NCBI GenBank assembly: GCA_023428295.1
Contig: JAEYYV010000093.1
Location: forward strand, 1-54,276
Direction: 5' to 3'
From: Pseudomonadota bacterium
GTDB taxonomy: Bacteria > Myxococcota_A > Polyangia > Haliangiales > Haliangiaceae
Length of the DNA stretch: 54,276 bases
Part shown: positions 1-7,661 of the stretch, piece by piece
Layout of the letters: every line of letters begins with the position of its first letter
Position numbering within the stretch: the stretch's first letter is position 1
Position numbers and translations under genes: made by a program
Notes under the pieces: model-generated
What the model was told of the DNA's origin: nothing
The model's input: only the letters and a program-made list of their open reading frames with translations
The model's database searches: none

Positions 1-100
1 ACCTCGTCGAGATCGCGCCAGCCGTCGAACGATGCGGCCGTCGAGTACGGATCGATCAGCACGTTCTCGTACTAGAGCAGCGCGATGGACTTCGCGGTCA

Positions 101-290
101 TCAGCACGCCTCGACGAGCTCCTGGTAGACGGCGGCCGACTCGCGCGTTGCGAGCTGCCAGCCGACGATGTACCGGCTGAACAGATCGAGGATGACGTAC
201 AGCGAGAAGTGCGTGCCCTTCGTCGGGCCCGGCGGCTTCGTGATGCCCACGTCCACACCTGATCGGCGTGGTCGCGACGAGCTGAACCGC
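101..290 (-). pseudogene. Remnant of an IS3-type DDE transposase (integrase core, second element)
   Basis: The minus strand encodes a recognisable integrase-core segment: GITKPPGPTKGTHFSLYVI, then LDLFSRYIVGW and ESAAVYQELVEAC, ending at a stop at 101. Relatives read WDITKLxGPxKWTYFYLYVILDxFSRYVVGW. Upstream in another frame are VWTW residues. The join around 242-250 lacks one base, so the codon for the first catalytic Asp (WDI) is destroyed, and a further one-base loss lies just upstream. No intact reading frame, terminal repeat or target duplication is visible, so this is a dead fragment. It lies downstream of a different IS3 remnant, which suggests nested or successive insertions. Confidence 0.75.
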
Positions 291-320
291 CCCGGGATCT
301 TCGGAGGCTGTTTTCGTGAG

Positions 321-795
321 TCATGCCGCCATGGGGTGACTTCGGTAGTACGCCTCGTCGAACTCCGCAGTGGCACGTAGCCGAGCGGTTCGAGGAGGCG
401 GCGATTGTTGAACCAGTCGACCCAGATGAGCGTCGCGTACTCGACGTCGCCGGCGGTGCGCCACGGGCGGCTGCTGTGATGCACGAGCTTGTCGTTGCGC
501 GGCCTCGCCTGCAGCGCCTGCTCCAGCGCGTCGAGGGCGAGGTCGCTGCGCAGCGACTTCGAGACGCGCCAGCCAGCGATGCAACGCGAGAACAGGTCGA
601 TGAGGAAGGCGACGTAGACGAACCCGACCCAGTCGGCGACGGTCGTGACCTTGAACGCGCGCCCGCGTACTGCACCGTCGAGCGGCCCATGTCGCGCATG
701 AGCCACTCGACGGTGCAGCGCGCGACCTCGACCTTCTCGCGCTCGATCTTCGGGCGCAGCTCCTCGTCGCGCTCCAGAATCTCCGCGAGGGCATC
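321..795 (-). pseudogene. Remnant of an IS3-family transposase OrfB with internal deletion and frameshifts
   Basis: Pieces of one transposase lie in several frames of the minus strand: DEELRPKIERE and VARCTVEWLMRDMG (about 790-680), then AFKVTTVADWVGFVYVAFLIDLFSR (about 655-585), then LALDALEQAL, then DVEYATLIWVDWFNNRRLLEP, and finally AEFDEAYYRSHPMAA with its stop at 321. This is the IS3 OrfB order. Between LVHHS (about 480) and the PWR/DVEYATL segment roughly fifty residues are missing compared with the family, which removes the second Asp region and the catalytic Glu. The element is therefore non-functional. No ends could be defined. Confidence 0.8.
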
Positions 796-938
796 CAGCT
801 CTGCATCCTGTCGATCATCAACCGTCTGTACCCGCCGATCGAAGTACGCGCTTCGTGGTCCCAGGGGAGAGTCCTCATCTGGACGCATCCAGAACGAAGT
901 CACGTCAGAGAGGAGGAGGAGGAGCGACTGAGCGTACA

Positions 939-979
939 GAAAACAACTGCCCGCGCGGATCTCGTCGATCCGAGCGGGC
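939..979 (-). terminator. Rho-independent terminator after the vault-protein gene
   Basis: Directly behind the minus-strand stop at 985 the RNA would form a 13-bp stem with one mismatch (arms 949-961 and 967-979, loop of five bases), followed by AGTTGTTTTCTG. This is a strong intrinsic terminator for the rtcB-MVP transcript, and it separates that operon from the IS remnants. Confidence 0.8.
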
Positions 980-984
980 TACCT

Positions 985-3453
985 CTAGTCGCCGTTGCCG
1001 TTGGTCAGCGTGAGCTTGTCGACCAGCGGCTTGAGCGGCGTGTTGTGGAACAACCGCGACAGCGTGTCGCCGAGCGATTCGCCTTCGACAACCCGCTGCA
1101 CGCCCCACGCCTCGGCGACCTTGACCAGCGTCTCGTGACGCGAGAGCTGCATGAGCGCCTCGCTGAAGTTGCCCGACGCGGCCTGGAACCGCAGCACGGC
1201 GGTCTCGGCCTCGGCGCGCAACATCTCGATGCGCTTCTCCTGCTCGCGCGCGGTGAAGTGCAGCTCCTGCTCGCGCTCGCGCTTCACGCGATCGATGCGC
1301 TGCGACAGCTTGAACGACTCGATCGACTGCTCCGCCTCGACCAGCTTCTTGCGCTCGTCGGTCTCGCGCAGCGTGTTGGCGATGCGAGCGAGAGCCGTTG
1401 CCAGCTCGCTCGTTGCCAACTCGCGCGCGAGGTCGTCGGTGCGCATCTTCGTCAGGGCCTTCACCTCTGCCGTTTCACGCATGATGGCCTCGCGCTGCTT
1501 GGTGACCGTGAGCTCGCGGGTGAGGTTGGAGACGTCGATGTTCGACTTCACGACATCGTGCTGAGCCGCTTCGAGCAGCGCGCGGATCTTGTCGTCCTTC
1601 AGGGTGACCTGGAGAACGTCGACATCCTGGATGCGCATGCCGTTGGCGGGGAACTCCATGCCTGCGATCAGCTGGCGGATCGTGTCCGTCGACGTCGAGT
1701 AGAACTGCTCTACCGTCAGCTTCCGGACCGCGCCCTTCAGCGTCGAGCGAACGTGGTCGCACAGGTACTTCACGTAGTTCTCGACGGAGAACCACTGGAG
1801 CGGATCGCCGGCGAAGTTCACGCGATAGGACATGCGCAGCTGGACATAGACGTGATCGAAGGTCTCGACCTCGACGATGTCCGTGACCTGGTTGTTCTCG
1901 ACGCGAAGGAACGGAGTCTCGAGCAGCTTGTCGGTCGTCTTCGGCTTGCCGGTCGAGAGCGCGAGCGCCTCGATCGTCTCGTCGTAGTCGAGCAGCACCG
2001 TGGTGGGCCCCACCTCGACGCGGCGGCGGCCCGTCTTCGAAGTCACGAGGACTGCGTAGCCGGTCCACACCGCGAGCTGCGGGGCACCCTGGTACTTGTT
2101 GTCGAGCAGCGCCATCCGCGGCTGCGAGTACGTCGACGCGCGAGAGAACTCGTCGGCGACGAGCGCCTGATCACCCGAGACACGCGACGACTCCATCACC
2201 ATGTGCGCGGCGGGCTTTGCCACACGCTTGCCGCCGCGCTCCACGTCGCCCTCCGAGAGGACGCCCTGGCGCGTGGTGGGAACGTTGTGGATCAGCGCAC
2301 GCAGCGACTGGTTGTATGCGAGTGCGTCGGCGTTACCCGGGTACCAGAGCGAGCACTCGCGATCGGTGAGCACGCGGCGGACGATCACTTCGTGACGCGG
2401 ATCCGGCAGGAGCATGGCGGGGCCACGCACCGTCCGGATCGCCCCCGTGAGGCGATCCATCACGTAGCGAGCTTCGCCCGCAGGGATGGCCGTCGCGAAG
2501 TGCTTCGCCTTGCCGTCGTACTTGATCGCCGAGTGTTCCTCGCGCGGGAAGTAGATCGCCGTGTCCTTGCCGGTGATGAACAGCTCATCGCCGGCGCGGT
2601 GCACGACGCCGTTCTCCGTGTAGTCCGCGATCACCTTGATGTGGAGGCCCTGGATCTCGTTGAGCTCGACCGCGCGGAACTTCTTGGTGCGAGCACCTCC
2701 GTCATCACGCGCTTCGACAAACCGCTCCGTGGGCAGCGGAAACACGACCTGCGGACCGACCTCGTAGCGCTTCTTGCCGTTCTCGTCGACGAGGATCGCG
2801 TACTCGAGACGCTCGAGCGTCAACGCTTCACGCGTGTACTGCTCGCCATCGCGAACGACCTCGATTCCCGTCGGCGGGATGTAGAACGACACCTCCGTGC
2901 CACGAATGATCAGCTGCTTGCCGACCGTGAGATCCGCCGGCGCCGACGACACCGCTGCCGTCGCAACTTCGCCGTCGGCGGGCTTCACGACCGCCTTGCT
3001 CCAGTTCTTGCGCGCCTCGTCCTCGTTGTAGACGCGGACGAGCAGGTACTGGTTCGAGCGCAGGTGGTGACCTTCGACGACCTCGGCGGCCTGACCGGGC
3101 CACAGTGCAAACGTGGCCGGGCCCGGCACGATGATCGTGCGACCGATCTCCTGTTCCGCGCTCGGCTGCGCGCTTCCCTCGTCGGGATGCTTGTTCCCCT
3201 TCGCCGGGTTGCGAAGGATGATGTAGTGACCTTCCGCTGCGATCGGCGAGATGCGCATCGCCTCTTCGAGCGAGGACGCCGTGCGGAACGTGTTCTTGTC
3301 CGCGTCGTAGATCACCGGCCGCTCCTGCGCGGTCGGGTTGATCACGGTGGGACCCGAGTACGTCTTCACGACGCCCTTGGTCACGTCCTGCATATACGCG
3401 TAGCTGCCGGGCGGCAGTACGAGGTCACGCTTCTGTACGTCTGACATGGCCAT
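985..3453 (-). CDS. mvp: Major vault protein (MVP) homologue in an RtcB RNA-repair operon
   Basis: An 822-residue protein close to the size of eukaryotic MVP (about 860-890). Residues 11-410 are vault-type beta repeats: LPPGSYAY (13-20), KKRYEVGPQVVFPLP (227-241), RAGDELFITG (286-295) and AGEARYVMDRLTGAIRTVRG (325-344), each with a counterpart in rat MVP. Residues 475-635 match the MVP shoulder (an SPFH/Band-7 fold): RRRVEVGPTTVLLD, LALSTGKPK, VTDIVEVETFDHVYVQLRMSY, WFSVENYV and FPANGMRIQDVDV. Residues 640-760 are a long charged coiled coil, and 760-822 resemble the MVP cap (LVKVAEAWGVQRVVEGESL). Known: MVP builds the shell of vault particles, and SPFH/Band-7 proteins have been proposed as scaffolds in RNA-repair operons. 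Inferred: a vault-like or ring scaffold for RtcB. The gene starts 27 nt after rtcB, behind AAGGAGAG; ATG at 3447 is an alternative start. No signal peptide. Confidence 0.88.
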   Translation of the reverse strand: MAMSDVQKRDLVLPPGSYAYMQDVTKGVVKTYSGPTVINPTAQERPVIYDADKNTFRTASSLEEAMRISPIAAEGHYIILRNPAKGNKHPDEGSAQPSAEQEIGRTIIVPGPATFALWPGQAAEVVEGHHLRSNQYLLVRVYNEDEARKNWSKAVVKPADGEVATAAVSSAPADLTVGKQLIIRGTEVSFYIPPTGIEVVRDGEQYTREALTLERLEYAILVDENGKKRYEVGPQVVFPLPTERFVEARDDGGARTKKFRAVELNEIQGLHIKVIADYTENGVVHRAGDELFITGKDTAIYFPREEHSAIKYDGKAKHFATAIPAGEARYVMDRLTGAIRTVRGPAMLLPDPRHEVIVRRVLTDRECSLWYPGNADALAYNQSLRALIHNVPTTRQGVLSEGDVERGGKRVAKPAAHMVMESSRVSGDQALVADEFSRASTYSQPRMALLDNKYQGAPQLAVWTGYAVLVTSKTGRRRVEVGPTTVLLDYDETIEALALSTGKPKTTDKLLETPFLRVENNQVTDIVEVETFDHVYVQLRMSYRVNFAGDPLQWFSVENYVKYLCDHVRSTLKGAVRKLTVEQFYSTSTDTIRQLIAGMEFPANGMRIQDVDVLQVTLKDDKIRALLEAAQHDVVKSNIDVSNLTRELTVTKQREAIMRETAEVKALTKMRTDDLARELATSELATALARIANTLRETDERKKLVEAEQSIESFKLSQRIDRVKREREQELHFTAREQEKRIEMLRAEAETAVLRFQAASGNFSEALMQLSRHETLVKVAEAWGVQRVVEGESLGDTLSRLFHNTPLKPLVDKLTLTNGNGD

Positions 3454-3480
3454 CTCTCCTTTCTCCTCAGGCCTCGCGGC

Positions 3481-4701
3481 CTAGCCCTTCACGCAGACGA
3501 TCTGCTTCAGGGTGTAAACGACGTCGACGAGGTCGGCCTGCGCCGCCATCACGTCGTCGATCGACTTGTATGCAGCAGGCGTCTCGTCGATGACGTCTGC
3601 GTCCTTGCGACACTCGACACCCGCGGTCGCTGCCGCGTGATCGTCGAGCGTGAACAGCTTCTTTGCCTTCGTGCGCGACATCGAGCGGCCCGCGCCGTGC
3701 GAGCACGACGTGAACGACTCGGGGTTTCCCTTTCCGCGAACGATGAACGACTTCGCGCCCATCGATCCCGGGATGATGCCGAGCTCACCGTCGCGCGCAC
3801 GCACCGCGCCCTTGCGGGTCACGATCACGTTCGCGCCGTAGTGATGCTCGAACGACACGTAGTTGTGGTGGCAGTTGACGGCCTCGAGGTGCGCCGTGAA
3901 CTCCGGCAGGAGGCCCGTGGTGCGGAGCGCCTCGATCGTCGCTGCCATCATCAGCTCGCGGTTCGTGCGCGCGTACTGCTGCGCCCACTCGACCGCGTGC
4001 ACGTAGTCGTCGAACAGCTCGGATCCCTGCGGCAGGTACGCGAGGTCCTGATCCGGAAGGTTCACGAACCAGCGACGCATCTCTGCCTTCGCGCGCTCGA
4101 TGAAGTACGAGCCGATGCGGTTACCGATTCCGCGCGAGCCCGAGTGCAGCATCACCCACACCGCGCCTGCCTCGTCGAGGCACAGCTCGATGAAGTGGTT
4201 TCCCGTGCCGAGCGTTCCGAGCTGGTTCACGCGCTGCGCGTTTCCGGCCGAAGCGTGCTTCGACAGGATCTGCGCGTAGCCGGGCTCGAGCGTCTTCCAC
4301 GCGTCGATCGTGCGCGCCGGCGGGTCGCCGTATGCACCACGGTCGTTCGAGCCGCCCTTGTCGGTGCGGCCGTGCGGAACCGCCGACTCGATCGCGAGGC
4401 GCAGCGCGCGGAGGTCATCCGGGAGCTGATCCGCGCGAAGCGACGTCTTGACCGCCATCATGCCGCAGCCGATGTCGACACCGACCGCCGCCGGGATGAC
4501 CGCGCGCTTGCACGCGATCACCGAGCCAACGGTCGCGCCGATCCCCGCGTGCACGTCCGGCATCACCGCGAGCCACTGATGAATGAACGGGAGCGCAGCG
4601 ACGCGGCGCAGCTGCGCCTCCGCCTCGGACTCGAACGGGACGCCCTGCGTCCACGCCTTGATCGGAGCGAAGTCGGTGGTGATGAGCTGGTAGTTCGACA
4701 T
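3481..4701 (-). CDS. rtcB: RNA-splicing/RNA-repair ligase RtcB
   Basis: A 406-residue protein (E. coli RtcB 408). RtcB joins RNA 3'-phosphate or 2',3'-cyclic phosphate ends to 5'-OH ends, using GTP and Mn2+. Visible family motifs: GVDIGCGM (74-81, metal-binding Asp76 and Cys79), GTGNHFIEL (165-173), LHSGSRGIGN (185-194, His186), HHNYVSFEHH (278-287) and SCSHGAGRSMSR (332-343) with the guanylated His335. The start MSNYQL at 4701 is preferred because it matches the family length; an in-frame ATG at 4737 would add twelve residues lying over the likely promoter. It is followed after 27 nt by the MVP homologue. No rtcA cyclase or archease gene is nearby, so substrates must already carry 3'-P or cyclic phosphate ends. 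Confidence 0.96.
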   Translation of the reverse strand: MSNYQLITTDFAPIKAWTQGVPFESEAEAQLRRVAALPFIHQWLAVMPDVHAGIGATVGSVIACKRAVIPAAVGVDIGCGMMAVKTSLRADQLPDDLRALRLAIESAVPHGRTDKGGSNDRGAYGDPPARTIDAWKTLEPGYAQILSKHASAGNAQRVNQLGTLGTGNHFIELCLDEAGAVWVMLHSGSRGIGNRIGSYFIERAKAEMRRWFVNLPDQDLAYLPQGSELFDDYVHAVEWAQQYARTNRELMMAATIEALRTTGLLPEFTAHLEAVNCHHNYVSFEHHYGANVIVTRKGAVRARDGELGIIPGSMGAKSFIVRGKGNPESFTSCSHGAGRSMSRTKAKKLFTLDDHAAATAGVECRKDADVIDETPAAYKSIDDVMAAQADLVDVVYTLKQIVCVKG

Positions 4702-4716
4702 AGCGAGCCGACCATG

Positions 4717-4733
4717 TGCAGCCCGCGAACCAA
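4717..4733 (-). promoter_or_regulatory. Candidate sigma54 (-24/-12) promoter for rtcB-mvp
   Basis: The minus strand reads TTGGTTCGCGGGCTGCA, which fits the sigma54 pattern TTGGCACG-N4-TTGCA with the invariant GG and GC exactly ten bases apart. RtcR is a sigma54 activator, so the site is expected here. A start about 12 nt beyond the GC would fall near 4706, leaving a leader of only about five bases before the ATG at 4701. That is unusual and lowers confidence. Confidence 0.45.
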
Positions 4734-4760
4734 CCATCCACTCGTTTGGTCTCGATAGCT

Positions 4761-4772
4761 TAGGAGCTCCTA
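4761..4772. promoter_or_regulatory. 12-bp palindrome between rtcB and rtcR, candidate RtcR site
   Basis: TAGGAGCTCCTA is a perfect 12-bp palindrome in the 107-bp divergent gap, about 30-45 bp upstream of the candidate sigma54 promoter and 37 bp before rtcR. It is the only extended palindrome in the gap, so it is a natural candidate for activator binding or rtcR autoregulation. The distance is shorter than for many sigma54 enhancers. Confidence 0.35.
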
Positions 4773-4808
4773 GAATATCTGACGCGATACGGTATTATCG
4801 TTACGGAT

Positions 4809-6383
4809 ATGGCGCGCAAGACTGTCGTGATCGGCCTGCTCGGCACCCAGCTGGACAGCGGCCACACCGAGCAGCGCTGGCAGCGATGGCGCCCGACCGT
4901 GGGCATCTGTCTGCAGCCCGACTTCCCGATCGATCGCTTCGAGCTCTTGATCCAGCCGCACAGCGACGTGCTCGCGAAGCAAGTGGTCGCCGATATCCAG
5001 AAGGTGTCGCCGCACACCGAGGTCGTGGTGCACGAGCTCCCGCTCGCGAACCCGTGGGACTTCGAAGAGGTCTACGCCTCGCTCGACACGTTCGCGGAGA
5101 GCTACAAGTGGCGCGCGAACGAGGACTACTACCTGCACATCACGACCGGCACGCACGTCGTGCAGATCTGCTTGTTCCTGTTGTGCGAGACGCGCGCGAT
5201 GCCGGGCGTGCTGCTGCAGTCATCGCCCACGCTCGGTGGCCGCGCGGCGATCCGCGAGAATCCTGCCGGGCGCATCGAGGTGATCGATCTCGAGGTCGCG
5301 AAGTTCGATCGCCTCGCGGCGCGCTTCAAGGCACGACAAGCCCGCGGTGCGTCGCTGCTCAAAGCCGGCATCGACACGCGCAACGCGCGCTTCAACGCGA
5401 TGATCGAGGAGCTCGAGCACGTCGCTTCGCGCTCGCGCGATCCGCTGCTGCTCACCGGCGAGACCGGCACGGGAAAGAGCGTGCTCTGCCAGCGCCTGTG
5501 GGAGCTCAAGCGCGAGCGACAGCACCTCGCGGGCGAGCTCGTCGCCGTCAACTGCGCCACCCTGCGCGGCGACATCGCGATGTCCGTACTCTTCGGCCAC
5601 GGCAAGGGCGCGTTCACGGGCGCGGCCGAAGCGCGCGCGGGCCTCCTGCGCAAAGCCGACAAAGGCATGGTGTTCCTCGACGAGATCGGCGAGCTCGGTC
5701 GCGACGAGCAAGCGATGCTGCTCACCGCGATCGAGGAGCGCCGCTTCTATCCGCTCGGGGCCGACAAGCAGGTCTCGAGCGACTTCCAGCTCGTCGCGGG
5801 CACGAACCGCGATCTCGCCGCGGACGTGCGCGCCGGACGCTTTCGCGAGGACCTCCTCGCACGCCTCGCGCTATGGACGTTTCACATCCCCGCGCTGCGC
5901 GAGCGCCCCGAGGACATCGTGCCGAACCTCGACTACGAGCTCGAGCGCGTCTCCGCCGACCTCGGCCAACGCGTGTCGTTCGCCAAGCCTGCCCGCGATG
6001 CATTCGTGCGCTTCGCGGAGTCCGCGCCGTGGCCCGCCAACTTTCGCGACTTCGGCGCCGCGATCCGGCGCATGGCGACGCTCGCCGACGGCGGACGCAT
6101 CGCGACCAAGGACGTCGACGTCGAGATCGCGCGCCTCGGCAGCGTCACGCGCGGCGACGATCTGGATGCGCTCCTCGGCGCCACGGCGAGCTCGCTCGAC
6201 CGCTTCGATCGCGTGCAGCTCGCCGACGTGATCGCCGTCTGCCGCGCAGCGCCGTCGCTGTCGGCCGCGGGTCGCACGCTGTTCGCGAAGTCGCTCGCGA
6301 CGCGTACGACGAAGAACGACGCCGATCGGCTGCGCAAGTACCTCGCGCGCTTCGATCTCGACTTCGAGTCGCTGCGCGCGTAA
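4809..6383 (+). CDS. rtcR: Sigma54-dependent regulator RtcR (CARF-AAA+)
   Basis: A 524-residue protein with the RtcR layout (E. coli about 530). Residues 1-180 are the N-terminal sensor, a CARF-type domain in this family (VIGLLGTQLD at 7-16, HITTGTHVVQI at 110-120). Residues 195-430 are the AAA+ domain with Walker A GETGTGKS (217-224), the sigma54-contact loop GAFTGA (267-272) and Walker B GMVFLDEI (286-293). The C-terminus should be the DNA-binding part. Known: RtcR activates rtcBA with sigma54, and the CARF domain is thought to sense RNA-damage ligands. It is divergent from rtcB-mvp, so those genes are the expected target. A TATTAT box at 4793-4798 ends ten bases before the ATG, so a very short leader is likely. 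Confidence 0.95.
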   Translation: MARKTVVIGLLGTQLDSGHTEQRWQRWRPTVGICLQPDFPIDRFELLIQPHSDVLAKQVVADIQKVSPHTEVVVHELPLANPWDFEEVYASLDTFAESYKWRANEDYYLHITTGTHVVQICLFLLCETRAMPGVLLQSSPTLGGRAAIRENPAGRIEVIDLEVAKFDRLAARFKARQARGASLLKAGIDTRNARFNAMIEELEHVASRSRDPLLLTGETGTGKSVLCQRLWELKRERQHLAGELVAVNCATLRGDIAMSVLFGHGKGAFTGAAEARAGLLRKADKGMVFLDEIGELGRDEQAMLLTAIEERRFYPLGADKQVSSDFQLVAGTNRDLAADVRAGRFREDLLARLALWTFHIPALRERPEDIVPNLDYELERVSADLGQRVSFAKPARDAFVRFAESAPWPANFRDFGAAIRRMATLADGGRIATKDVDVEIARLGSVTRGDDLDALLGATASSLDRFDRVQLADVIAVCRAAPSLSAAGRTLFAKSLATRTTKNDADRLRKYLARFDLDFESLRA

Positions 6384-6391
6384 CGCCCAGC

Positions 6392-6952
6392 TCAGCGGGA
6401 CTTCGCGCGCGCGCGAGCCGGCTTCTTCGACGAAGGCTTCTTGGCAGCGGGCTTCTTCGCAGCGGGCTTCTTCGCGGCCGGCTTCTTCGCGGCGGGCCTC
6501 TTGCCCGCGCGCTTCTTCGCGGCCGGCTTCTTCGCGGCCGGCTTCTTCGCGGCGGGCTTCTTCGCGGACACGACGCGCTTTCTCGACGTGGCCTTCTTCG
6601 TCGACATCGTGGTCCACGCGTGCGAGATCGCGCGGCGCACGTCGTCGGGGTCGGCGAGCCGGAGCTCGATCAGAAGCCCGGGCCAGCCGTTGAAGTGCTG
6701 GATCGTGAAGAAGCCCGGCAGGTCCATCGCGAGCAGCGCTTCCTTCGCGTCGAGGCTCTCGACACGCACGCCGAGGATCTCGCCGTGCGGCAGCTCGGCA
6801 TCGCCGTAGCGCGCGATGTCCGCTTTGGTGAGCGGCCGATCCCAGACGAAGGCCCGATCGTTCACGACCCACGTCTTGCGGCCCCAGCTCTCGCCGATCG
6901 TCACACCGGCGAGCGACTTCGCGTACGTATCGACATCGGCGAGCGTGAACAC
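6392..6952 (-). CDS. MmcQ/YjbR-family protein with histone-H1-like basic tail
   Basis: A 186-residue protein with a GTG start. Residues 1-117 form a MmcQ/YjbR (CyaY-like, MJ0936-type) domain, with YAKSLAGVTIGESWGRKTWV near the start and LPGFFTIQHFNGWPGLLIEL at about 78-97; this family is described as DNA-binding-like but of unknown function. Residues 119-186 are almost only Lys, Ala, Pro and Arg in PAAKK repeats, like histone H1 C-termini and other lysine-rich bacterial nucleoid proteins. Inferred: the tail gives non-specific DNA or RNA binding. TAGCGT lies six bases before the GTG (6964-6959), suggesting a leaderless transcript. It is convergent with rtcR, eight bases apart. Confidence 0.85.
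   Translation of the reverse strand: MFTLADVDTYAKSLAGVTIGESWGRKTWVVNDRAFVWDRPLTKADIARYGDAELPHGEILGVRVESLDAKEALLAMDLPGFFTIQHFNGWPGLLIELRLADPDDVRRAISHAWTTMSTKKATSRKRVVSAKKPAAKKPAAKKPAAKKRAGKRPAAKKPAAKKPAAKKPAAKKPSSKKPARARAKSR
6427..6565 (-). repeat. 15-nt repeats coding PAAKK units
   Basis: Within the YjbR gene the coding strand repeats a 15-base unit (plus strand ggcttcttcgcggcg with variants) about eight times, giving PAAKK/KRAGK units. Such arrays can expand or contract by slippage, so tail length may differ between strains. Confidence 0.75.
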
Positions 6953-7003
6953 GTACCGACGCTACCAGATCATCGCGCGCGCATTCGCCGATACAATCGT
7001 GCG

Positions 7004-7591
7004 ATGCGCCTGCCGCGACTCGGATCCAGCACGCTCGTCGAGCGATGGATGCTGCTGACGCTCTTCGCGTCGCTCGCATCGATGCTGACCGGGGACCTGC
7101 TCGCCGAGTGGATGCTGCTCTCGCCCGATCGGGTCCTGCGCGGTGAGGTCTGGCGGCTCGTGACCTGGGCGTTCATCGAGGTCTCACCGGTCGGCATCAT
7201 CGTCACGTGTGTCTCGATCTTCAAGTTCGGCGGCGACCTCGCCGTGCGCTGGGGCGATCGTCGTCTCCTCCGCTTCATGCTCGAGATCATCCTCGGCGCC
7301 GCGGCGATCACGACGCTCCTCGTGCTGATCGCCCCGGGCTCGATGCACCTCTCTCGCTCGGCGGGCTGGGCGATCGGCGATGCGCTGTGCATCGCCTGGG
7401 CGCGCCAGTACCCGACCGCGATCATCCGCGTGTACGGCATGCTCGAGCTCGGCGGCCAACGCCTCATCGCGATCACGGTCGGCACCACGGTGCTCTTCGC
7501 CATCGCCGGCGGGCCCGTGGTGTGGGCACCCGAGCTCTTCGCATGCTTCGTGGCGATGTACTACCCGCGGAGCCGGCTCGCGCGCCCGTAG
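7004..7591 (+). CDS. Rhomboid-like multi-pass membrane protein, probably not a protease
   Basis: A 195-residue, very hydrophobic protein with about five or six membrane segments. The start resembles the rhomboid fold: a first helix, then GEVWRLVTWAFIE (compare WRxxTxxFxH), a helix ending FGGDLAVRWGDRRLLRFMLE, and later helices. The canonical catalytic GxSG and the late His are not seen; the nearest stretch is SRSAGWAIGDAL. Inferred: a rhomboid-like pseudoprotease or chaperone-type membrane protein. The ATG at 7004 has TACAAT six bases upstream (6992-6997) and no Shine-Dalgarno sequence. It is divergent from the YjbR gene and convergent with the TetR gene. Confidence 0.6.
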   Translation: MRLPRLGSSTLVERWMLLTLFASLASMLTGDLLAEWMLLSPDRVLRGEVWRLVTWAFIEVSPVGIIVTCVSIFKFGGDLAVRWGDRRLLRFMLEIILGAAAITTLLVLIAPGSMHLSRSAGWAIGDALCIAWARQYPTAIIRVYGMLELGGQRLIAITVGTTVLFAIAGGPVVWAPELFACFVAMYYPRSRLARP

Positions 7592-7661
7592 GTACGCGAG
7601 CTGCGTTGACCACGCCATGTAGAGACGCAAACGCGCCGACATCGAGCAGGGCAAGCGCGCT

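Noticed and set aside
1045..3444. Long plus-strand frame opposite the vault gene
   Set aside because: Arg/Leu/Val-rich shadow of a real high-GC gene; no similarity to known families.
985..3453. Calling this gene only a generic SPFH/prohibitin-like protein
   Set aside because: Similarity to MVP continues through the repeats, shoulder and cap, which ordinary prohibitin/stomatin proteins lack.
880..4809. A tRNA-like or vault-RNA-like gene near rtcB-mvp
   Set aside because: No B-box-type GGTTCGA arm with a cloverleaf was found in the short gaps; too little non-coding sequence to hold one.
4886..7003. The long plus frame running through rtcR and the YjbR gene
   Set aside because: Only its last part, from 7004, codes the rhomboid-like protein; the rest is Arg-rich shadow of rtcR.
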